Source: Clostridiaceae bacterium DTU079
GTDB lineage: Bacteria > Bacillota > Clostridia > Acetivibrionales > Acetivibrionaceae
Length of the DNA stretch: 34,368 nt
Direction: 5' to 3'
Assembly (NCBI GenBank): GCA_001512505.1
Contig: LFSC01000043.1
Location: 1-34,368 of the forward strand
The notes under the pieces are model-generated. The model searched no databases and was not told where the DNA came from. It saw only the letters and a program-made list of their open reading frames with translations. The translations under genes and the position numbers were made by a program. This document shows, piece by piece, positions 25,455 through 34,368 of the stretch (its first letter is position 1; every line of letters starts with the position of its first letter).

Positions 25455-25974
25455 CCACCTCAGGAACTGGTTGTAGAGAATTATGCAAACGATTCTGTGA
25501 CTTTATCATGGACACCTCCGATTAACATGAACGGTATACTGGGATATGAAGTGTTAAGAGATAATGTGGTGATTGGAACAACAGAAAATTCAACATATAC
25601 GGATACCGGAATTAAGGCAAATACAGCCTATACATATGCGGTACGGGGCTATGGTGGAAAAGATACTTTTGCAAAAGAGTCCTACGAGGTATTTGTCGAG
25701 ATTCCGGATGTGAATGCTCCCACTAAGCCCATTGACTTGAAAGTAGTTGAAACAACAGACTCGACCATAACTTTTGAGTGGAAAGAGTCAACCGATAATG
25801 TGGGAGTAGCCGGATATAACATATATTGCGGGGAAGAACTGATCGGTACCACAAATGCGGATGTAACGAGCTTTACGGCTGAGGGACTTAAGAGGTTTGA
25901 AGCTTATTACTTTACGGTAGAAGCCTTTAATCAGGCAGGGATATGTTCCGACAAAAGTGAGCCTTTAGAAGCGG
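25455..25974 (+). other. Two fibronectin type III domains of the RHS protein
   Basis: FN3-1 (25455-25707) has SVTLSWTPPINMNGILGYEV, then TYTDTGIKANTAYTYAVRG. FN3-2 (25713-25974) has TITFEWKESTDNVGVAGYNI, then YYFTVEAFNQAG. The Trp, Tyr and NTxY-type landmarks are in place. They act as spacers between the dockerin-like module and the RHS part. Confidence 0.85.
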
Positions 25975-27407
25975 GAATAGGTCTGGTCCTCGAATCGGAT
26001 ATGACAATAGAGGAGGATCTCTGTATAAATGCCGGTACTCTCGATCTTAACGGACACAAGCTTGTTGTCGAGGGAAATATATTGCAAAACGGTGGAATGA
26101 TAGATATTAACGGCGGAAGTTTGATAGTAAAAGGAGACTACTTTGTCGGTGATGCAGAACAAGGACAACCCGGCAAAGGGAAGCTGGTTATGACGCATCA
26201 GCCTGATTATGTCAGGGTTGAGGGAGATTTTCTGATGTACTCATCTTCGGACCACACCGGCTTACTGACCGAGGGAACTATTGAGCTTAAGGGAAGCTTT
26301 ACGCAAAAGAACGGTGGGTGTGCATCGAACTTTTATGCAACGGGTTATAATAAAGTGCTGCTGAGTGCCGATAGGGCGGATGCTCAGACCATAACCTTTG
26401 ATAATGTGGGAAGTTCAAAGATTAATATTCTTGAGGTAAAAAAGCCAATAGAGTTTTATGAGTTTATTGACACTGCTTCAATTAAGGTTTCTAAAACGGG
26501 TATGAGAAATATGTCCATAGGGTTAATGGCCCAGGGAGAAGAATCCGGTTCATATTTTTATGAAGAACTTATTGAAGGATTTAAGAAAGATTACGTGGCC
26601 AGAAACACCCAAGGGGTGAACACCGCAGACGGGAGTTTTTCCTATGGGATTAATTCAATGCTTGTTAAGATGATAGGGTTTGATCTCAATATAGGGGCTA
26701 ATTACAATTCTCTCGAGGAAGAATCCAAGATGCTTAAAAACGGATGGAGCTTTAGCCTTGAGGGTTGGCTGGATATTGAAGAACATGGCGGCAACAATAA
26801 GCTCATTAAAGTTATGATTCCCGGAGGGGAAAAAAGTTATTTTGTCTACAGTGGAGGAAGCATTAAACCCAAGTATACGAGGAATAGACTTTCAATGGAA
26901 GGCAGCAGCTATGTTTTGACTACAAAGGATTTGAAAAAATACGGCTATGAGAGTTACGGAACAAATAAATACCGCATAAAGTGGATGGAAGACAGGTATG
27001 GAAACAGAATTGATTTTCAATATGACGGAAGCAACCGCATAAAAGGCATTACTGATGCTGTGGCAAATTCTATTGATATAAGTTATGATGCCGGCAAGAT
27101 TGAAATAAAACACATGAAGTCATCAAGGGTAGTTTCTTATATTTATGAAGGTGATTTGCTAAAGCAGGTTGCTGATCCTATGGGGATAAAAACTTCCTTT
27201 GAGTATGATGAAGGGAACCGTATTGCCAAGATTGTGGATAATAATGGCAATGTTGTGGGACGTGTGACGTATAAGGCAAATTCGAGCGGTAAACCTATGG
27301 TTAATGTGTATGTTGATTCACTAGGAAATTATAGAAGATACACCTATTATGAAAACGAGAACAGGACCGAACTTGAGGAAGGGGAAGAGCCCCCCAAATT
27401 TGTACAG

Positions 27408-28310
27408 ATTGCGGCAGCAGATAAAAATATAGCAGCATTAAAAGAAGACGGTACAGTGGTAGTCTGGGGAAGTAATATAAATGATGAATGTGATGTGCCG
27501 GAAGGATTGGCGGGAGTAAAGAAAATAGCTGCAGGTCAATTCCATATAGTAGCATTAAAAAATGATGGAACAGTGGTAGCTTGGGGAAGAAATGTTAATG
27601 GGGAATGTGAAGTACCTAAAGGTTTGACAGGAGTGAAGGAAATAGCTGTTGGAATTTCGCACACAGTGGCATTGAAAGAGGACGGAACTGTGGTAGCTTG
27701 GGGGAAAAATAATTACGGCCAATGTAGTGTACCTGAAGGATTGAAAGGAGTAAAAGCGATAGCTGCAGGTGAATACCATACGGTAGCATTAAAAGAAGAT
27801 GGGACAGTAGTAGCTTGGGGTAGGAATTATTTTGGACTATGTAAAGTACCGGAAGGATTAACCGGAGTAAAAGAAATAGCCGCTGGAGTTCTTCATACAG
27901 TAGCTTTGAAGAAAGATGGGACAGTGGTAGTATGGGGTCCTAATTTGTTTGGGGAATGTAATGTACCGGAGGGATTAAGAGACGTTAAGACAATATTTGC
28001 AAAAGAAAATTATACTGCTGCATTAAAGGCAGATGGGACAGTAGCGGTTTGGGGTTCTAATACTTATGGTGTATGTGATGTACCGGAAAGTTTGGGCAAA
28101 ATAGAGGCAATATATGCGGGTAGGTATCATATAGCAGCGTTGAAATCTGATGGAACGGTAGAGGTCTGGGGCTGGAATACTCTTAGAGAGTGTGAAGTTC
28201 CTGAAGGATTGACAGAAGTAAAGGAATTAGCACTGGGATACGCTTATACAGCAGCATTAAAGAAAGATGGAACGGTAGTAGTTTGGGGTAGTGGAATTAG
28301 AGACAATATG
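27408..28310 (+). repeat. Eight 117-bp tandem repeats encoding an RCC1-like beta-propeller
   Basis: Seven full 39-residue units and an eighth shortened one start at 27408 and recur every 117 bases (eighth unit from 28227). The consensus is IAAGxxHTVALKEDGTVVAWG followed by xNxxGxCxVPEGLxGVKE. This is the bacterial RCC1/ATS1 propeller pattern with a short blade. The repeats interrupt the RHS shell: YD-type sequence (RRYTYYENENRTE) precedes them and resumes as TTTYIHKDHRVVEIIDPLG. Confidence 0.9.
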
Positions 28311-31300
28311 CCCAAATCGAAAACGAGGACTACCACCTATATCCACAAAGACCATAGGGTTGTTGAGATTATAGATCCATTGGGAAAATCTACAACGTAC
28401 ACCTACAATGATTACGCTGAGTTGGAATCATATACCGACCGCTACGGAAATACCACAACCTATTTACTAAACAACAGCACCGGAAATGTAGAGAAAATTA
28501 TAAATCCTGATAAGTCTGAAAAAACCTTTGGTTATGACTCAAACAATAACCTTATATGGGAGAAAGACGAAGAAGGAATTTTTACAAGATACGTATATAA
28601 GAACAGCTATGATTACGACACCACAAACGAAAACATAAAATACGTGTCCGACAGCGATGGAATACATTTGAGAATGAAAGCAACATATTTGAAGGGAAAA
28701 CTCCAGGGTGATCAGGTAGTTAATCTGACAAAGGATAATGCAGCGGATTTTGCAATCACCGAATACCTGCCGTATTCAACCGAAGAATTAGAGGAGAACA
28801 ACATAAAACTTAAGGGAATTATCCATAAAGTGAAAGACCCCTTGGGAAACATTACCACGTACTACCATTATGAAAACGGAAATGTAAGGAAAATTGAAGA
28901 ACCTTATGATGAAAACAGTCCGTCAGCGAAAGTAACGGAGTACACATATAACAATATGGATGTGGTTGAATATGAATATTCTCCGAAACGCTATAGAACC
29001 GATTATGTATACAATGCGAACGGTCAGGTGACAGAGGTTGTGAAGAACAATGGAGACAATAGGTATACACCAATTACAAAGAGCAGTATAACCAAAATAT
29101 ATTATGATAATATGGGAAGAATAAAGCAGACAATATCTCCTAAAGAAAATGATGAGCTTTTACCTGAGGTTCTTGGGGAGGCAGGATACAAATACGAATA
29201 TTACAGCAGCGGAAAGCTATGGAAAGTCACTGATCCGTATAATTATACAACAATATATACTTATGACTTGTACGGGAATCTTAAGACAGAGCAAAAACCT
29301 AACGGTTCGGTGTATCTTTACGAATATGACGATTTGGACCGCCTAACGAGTGTTTATTTCAAAGAGGATTCAAATTCGAAAAAGGAGCTTTTGGAAGAAT
29401 GCTTCTATTGGGAAGAGACTAGTAAGGATGAACAGAACAATTATTTTGTAACAACGAAGGAACGCTACGAGTATTTAAACGATTATAGTTCCAGATGGAC
29501 AACTTATTATTATGATTATGCCGGAAGGATTATAAAAGAAGAATACAGAATGCTTACAGTCGGTGGAATGGATTTTTATGGGGACATTCCAATGGATTTT
29601 GACAACACGATGGATTTTGATTACACGGTTCCGGATATAGAGAACGGTTATTATAAAAACGGAATGCTGAAATGGACCAAGGATGCCAGAGGAAATAAGA
29701 CCTACTACTCATATTGGGGATACGACAGCACTTCAAAAACGACATACGATGAAGTATGGATTCCGGCAAAAGAAGAAAACGGAACAATAAAATATACCTA
29801 CAAAAGAATTGACTATGACAAAGCCGGAAGAAAAGTGACAGAAAGCACAGGAAAGGATTTTGTTGAGCTATACGGCAAGCCAAAGGAATCCGTAACCTAT
29901 AAATTCAGCTATTATAATTCAGGAAAACTCTATAGAGAAAGTCTTGCTAATAATCTTTTAAAGGAATATCACTATGATATTGAATGGAACCTGATTGAGG
30001 AAATCAGTTATATTGACCCTGAAAGAACGACCATTATAAAATATGAGAATTATGATTATTTAGGTAAGCCGGAGAGGAAGGTTGTTTTGGCAGATGCCAA
30101 TGACATTATTGTCAAACCCGGTGATAAGACAAAAACCTATAGTGAACATCCCCGTAGCATAGGTTTGATTACGTCATATGAATACGATAAAAACGGTAAT
30201 ATTGTAACTGAAACTTCACCTAACGGCGTTACAATTACATACCGGTATGATATGATGAACAGGTTATTAGAGACTTCACAGCCTGGAGTTGATGAATATG
30301 GACAGAGTAAAACCATTAAAGTTCAAAGTCATTACAATTGGGAAGGTAAGGTCGACTATACAATAGATGCAATGGGGAATAAGACAGAGTATGTGTATAA
30401 CAAGAGGGGACTACCGGAAAAGGTCATAAATATTGTGACAATAGACGGAGAAAAGACGGAATTAATTACTGCGTACCAATATGATAGAGCAGGAAACCTT
30501 ATTGCGGAAGTGTCGCCGGAAAATTATGACCCGGATAAGGAGCCTATTGAAACAGAAAACAGAATAGAATACACATATGATTGGAAAGGAAGATTAAAAA
30601 CCAAGGAGTTTGTCGGAATAGAAAAACAGGTTGACCCTGATAATGGATATGCTTGGATAGAGGTGCCTGTGCGTATCGTGTTAAAGGCTTACGAATACGA
30701 TAACAACGGAAATCTTATAAAGGAGCTCGATGCTTTAGGTTATGAAGCAGGAACCGGTTATGATACGGATTCTAAAATAAAGAGTGGATACGGTACGGTA
30801 TATACTTATACCTTGGATAACAGGGTGGAAACTGTACTTGACCCAGAAACGGCAGCAAAAGGACTGCCCTATTCGGTAAAATACGAGTATGATGCTTTAG
30901 GCAGAAAGACAGCCGAAACCAAGGTGAAAGGTACAAATAAAGATGACAAGTACGAAACAACCACAACATATGAGTATGACGAATTGGGATACATAGAAGC
31001 TGTTTTAGTTGACGGAGAGAAAAAGCAAAGCTACGACTACGATTGGCATGGCAATTTGGCGGTGCAAACCGATGCAGAAAACAATACAACTACCTATGCG
31101 TATAATGTCATGAATCAGCTTGTCAGAGCAAGTTATCCCGGGGATGAATCCATTGATTCTAACGTTGTTGTATTTAAATACGATGTAATGGGTAATCTTG
31201 TAAAGCGAACGAATTCTATGGGTACTGTTGATATATATACCTATGACAATCAAGGAAGGGTAATTTCCCGTACTACCCAGAAGGGTGAAGGTGACAGTGT

Positions 31301-33044
31301 TGAGGATGCCATTACAATCCAAGCAAAATACGATTTGAATGGCAACAAACGGTTTGAAACAGACGGGGAAGGATACACCGTAGAGTATATCTATGATGAG
31401 CTTAACAGACTGGTTGAAACGAGGTATAACGGTGTAAAGACCTCAGAAGGACGTATTGTAAACCATTCGATTGTCTATAGATACGATAAAGACGGAAATA
31501 TGACAGAAACGGTTAAAATTGTCCAAGATAAAGACAACACCGTTTCCAATACCTATACTAATGTCTATGATCCTTTGGGCAGATTAATTGAGACTAAGGA
31601 TCCCGACGGCATAGTTGTTGAAAAGCTGGAGTATAACCATAACAATGCACAGATAAGGTCCTATGATGCATTAAACAACTGCACGGAGTTTAGATATGAC
31701 CGAAACAACAGGAGAACAGTTACAATCGATGCAGAGAACCATATAGTAGAGCAGGGGTATGATCTTGCGGGCAATGTATCATATAAAATTGACGGTAGGA
31801 ACAATAAGACAATTTATACATATGATAAGTTTGACTTGTTGCGAAAAGTAGAAATATTGGAAAACGGGAAAACAGTGCCGGTTGAACTCAGCAGCTATAC
31901 CTATGACGGCAATGGCAACATTTTGACCCAGACGGATGGAAAAGGGAATACCATAACTTATCAGTACAATGCCCGGAATAAACTAAGCAAAAAAACTGAC
32001 GGCAGTGGAAAGGCTGAATCTTATAAATATTATGCGGATGGAAATCTCAAAGAGAAGACAGACAGGAATTCTATAATAACGTTGTATACCTATGACTGTC
32101 ACGGAAGGCTTAGGGTTCAGAACAGCATTGGGGAAAATCCTGTCAAAATAAGCTATACCTACGATAACAATGGCAATGTCTTGACTGTAACAGCAGGCAA
32201 TGAAGAAATAGTACGGACATATGATGAACTTGGCAGGGTTAAGACCAAGACAGTGTCCAATATAGGTGAATCGAAATATGAATATGATATAATTTATGAT
32301 GAGGAAAAAGGATGTCTTGCTGAAAAGTCAACTGACCCGAAAGGGAACATGACCACAAAGGTATACGACAATGCAGGAAGACTTAAGTATGTTGTTGACG
32401 GTGATGAAAAATCAACGGTATATACCGAGTACAACTATTACGCCAACGGAAATCGTGAAAGTGTTGTATATCCTAACGGTTCAAAAGAGGTATATACTTA
32501 CTATAAGAATAATTTACTATGGACCTTGACAAATAAAAAAGCGAACGGCAGCGAAATGGATGTCTATACATATTATTACGACGGTGCCAACAATCAGGAA
32601 CGCAAACATGAAAAAATCAATGGTGTTGATAAGGGAACCACAACATACACCTATGATTGTTTAAACAGGCTTGAAACTGTAACGGAACCCTCAGGAAGAG
32701 TTACGGTGTATACTTATGACGGTGCAGGAAACAGGGAGACCGAGACCATAAAGGATGGAGCCGATACAATAGAAAAGAAATACGATTATAATGACAGTAA
32801 CTGGCTATTGAGCGTAACTACTAAGGTAAACGGTACTATAACGGACGTAGTAGGCTATTCTTATGATGATAACGGTAATCAAACACAGGTATATCAAAAC
32901 GGAGAGCTTATTGCTGAATATGTATATGACAGCCTGAACCAGCTTATTAAGGCAACTGTCGGTGAGAATGTGATTAACAACACCTACAACGGCGAAGGCT
33001 TGAGGGTGGCAAAGAAGGTAAACGGAAGCATTACAAGGTATCTA

Positions 33045-33503
33045 TATGAGTACGATAAAGTTGTGCTTGAGGTAAGTGGCAGCGGAGGGCAAATAGGACG
33101 CAACATATACGGAACAAACCTTTTGATGAGGCAGGCAGATGGGTTGAACCTATATTATATGTACAACGGTCATGCCGATGTTACTGCTCTCATTGATGCA
33201 AACAACGGAAGAATCAGAGCATCGTACTATTATGATGCCTTTGGAAATATACAGGAAGAGAAGTACTATACATCAACGGGAGAAGAGACAAGCATACCAA
33301 TAAACAACAGCATATTATATGCCGGTTACCAGTATGATAAGGAAACAGGATTGTACTATCTGAATGCAAGGATGTATGACCCAAAGGTAGCAAGATTCTT
33401 GCAGGAGGATACATACACTGGTGATCCGAATGATCCGCTTAGCTTGAATTTGTATACATACTGTGTTAATAATCCGTTAGTTTATTATGATCCAACGGGA
33501 CAC
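33045..33503 (+). other. RHS repeat-associated core domain
   Basis: The hallmark core is present: YDAFGNIQE, YAGYQYDKETGLYYLNARMY with DPKVARFLQED, then LYTYCVNNPLVYYDPTGH. In RHS proteins this closes the shell, and its end (here DPTGH, at about 33503) marks the switch to a strain-variable C-terminal toxin. Confidence 0.93.
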
Positions 33504-34368
33504 AACTATATTGAGATCTTCGGAATACCTTTTGGAAATCCATTTGAAGGTATTAAGATATTAGCTAATAAAGAGGCTCGAGAAAAAGCTTTTGAAGAAA
33601 TAGATGCGTATGTGAGCGATGATATTTCTGATACAAATCAAGAGAGAATTGCCATGAGTACAGTAAAAGCAATAAAAATGTCAATAGCTGTTGCGGAAGG
33701 TGGGAAAGCTATAGTAGGAGGTATGGTTACTCCACTAGCAACATGGCTTTCGTTTGGAGGAGGAGAAATATACAATTGGGCAACAGGCGAAGATGAACTG
33801 GTTCGGGAAACTTATAGAGAATTAATGTGGCAAGAAATATATAATATAGGAAACCAAGATAGCTTGTTTAAGCCTTTAGGTAATTGGATTGGATATGCTG
33901 GAGCAGTTATATATGCAAATGTAACAGGTCAAGATGAAGAATTTAAGAAAATACTTCATGAAGAATCATTAAATGAAATATCAAGGTCTGGTGTTGCAGC
34001 AGTAGATGCATTTTTTAAGCCGATTGAAAATACATTTAACAGAAATAATGCCAGAAACTTTTTTAAGCAAACATATTATACTCCACAAGAAGAATTAAAC
34101 GAATATGCTACAAATATGTTTGTGACGGGAATGATGTTATATGGAGGATATTCAAAGCTTAAATCCACTGGATTAAAAATTGACGCAAGTTACCAGTATT
34201 CAGTATCTACAAATGGTACAGTAACATTGTCACCCAAGCTTTCCTATTCATTTGTTAAAGATGCAGCAACTGCTAGAGCAACAGTTGTTGGTAATTCAAC
34301 GATTGCTGCTGCTAGTTTAGTAGCTGCAGGTGGCGGAGGAAATAGTTTTAATGATAAGGGAACGAGTA
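33504..34368 (+). other. AT-rich variable C-terminal region after the RHS core (incomplete)
   Basis: At least 288 residues follow the core and run off the window. The region is helical, with hydrophobic glycine-rich stretches (VAEGGKAIVGGMVTPLATWL; TIAAASLVAAGGGGNSFNDK). I do not recognise a toxin motif; this looks like a pre-toxin segment with the effector further downstream. Sampled 60-base lines here hold about 30-33% G+C, against 43-48% in sampled lines of the shell. Confidence 0.65.

Larger units (their letters stand above)
24804..34368 (+). pseudogene. Giant secreted RHS/YD-repeat protein, cut from its signal peptide by a nonsense codon; runs off the window
   Basis: The frame stays open for 3,188 codons from the TAA to the window edge; I followed it and found no other stop. 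In order it encodes an acidic linker, a carboxypeptidase-regulatory-like beta domain (24981-25250), a dockerin-like module, two FN3 domains, a strand-rich region (25975-26490) and an RHS N-terminal segment. RHS/YD repeats (YxYDxxGN type) follow from about 26980, interrupted by an RCC1-like propeller, then the RHS core and an unrecognised C-terminus. This is the build of WapA/RHS polymorphic toxins, where the shell encloses a C-terminal toxin. No start codon occurs in frame for the first 450 bases after the TAA, and any restart would lack a signal peptide. No second mutation is seen, so the nonsense change is recent, an error in the sequence, or somehow suppressed. Confidence 0.85.

Noticed and set aside
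27408..28310. CRISPR array or non-coding satellite
   Set aside because: The 117-base period is a whole number of codons, units are adjacent without spacers, and they translate to an RCC1-like blade.
29149..29346. Short ORFs on both strands within 24804-34368
   Set aside because: They are other-frame readings of the continuous RHS frame and carry no ribosome sites or recognisable domains.

Overview
The window reads like a low-to-moderate GC, endospore-forming, motile Gram-positive anaerobe of the Clostridia. Supporting signs are sleB-ypeB spore-germination genes, TTG starts behind strong AGGAGG-type ribosome sites, a clostridial-type sigma-D promoter on motAB, and a dockerin-like module inside a huge secreted protein. 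The overall flavour (dockerin-like module, copper-amine-oxidase-like N-domain proteins, large RHS/YD-repeat proteins) resembles Acetivibrio (Clostridium) thermocellum and relatives. That genus assignment is inference; no database was searched.

Layout. (1) 14-2121, plus strand: the spore cortex-lytic pair sleB-ypeB, then a long hairpin at 2208-2270. (2) 2405-3457: a CPBP-family intramembrane protease. (3) 3571-10888: a tight seven-gene Bat/MoxR operon (MoxR ATPase, DUF58, a membrane protein with a BatD-like cytoplasmic domain, BatA, BatB, BatC-like TPR protein, BatD), mostly with overlapping or near-overlapping ends. (4) 10896-12933, minus strand and convergent: a DnaD-like protein and a DnaC/DnaI-like helicase loader. 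(5) 13184-13260: tRNA-Arg(ACG) with its own terminator. (6) 13447-14484, minus: a membrane-anchored probable beta-propeller protein. (7) 14818-22100, minus: two tandem copies of a two-gene module. Each copy is a 286-aa copper-amine-oxidase-N-domain secreted protein followed by an ~800-aa secreted protein in which a von Willebrand A-like domain appears to be split by a large polymer/beta-helix-like insertion. Each pair has a similar upstream promoter block. (8) 22570-24210: motA-motB under a sigma-D-type promoter, ending in a terminator. (9) 24534 to the window end: a giant secreted RHS/YD-repeat protein gene behind a near-consensus sigma-A promoter. It carries a single in-frame TAA at codon 90, after which the same frame stays open for more than 3,180 codons to the edge of the window.

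How the parts work together. SleB and YpeB act together on spore cortex. MoxR, DUF58 and the Bat proteins form a predicted membrane-associated ATPase/vWA chaperone-like complex. The duplicated module makes two pairs of exported proteins, probably one surface assembly in two versions; I know no characterised system with this make-up. The RHS protein has the build of a Gram-positive polymorphic toxin: signal peptide, small beta domain, dockerin-like module, two FN3 domains, RHS shell with an inserted RCC1-like propeller, RHS core, then an AT-rich variable C-terminus. The nonsense codon means the gene as sequenced would make only an 89-aa secreted fragment.

The strongest leads for something undescribed are the duplicated two-gene module and the RHS protein with an RCC1-like propeller inserted in its shell.
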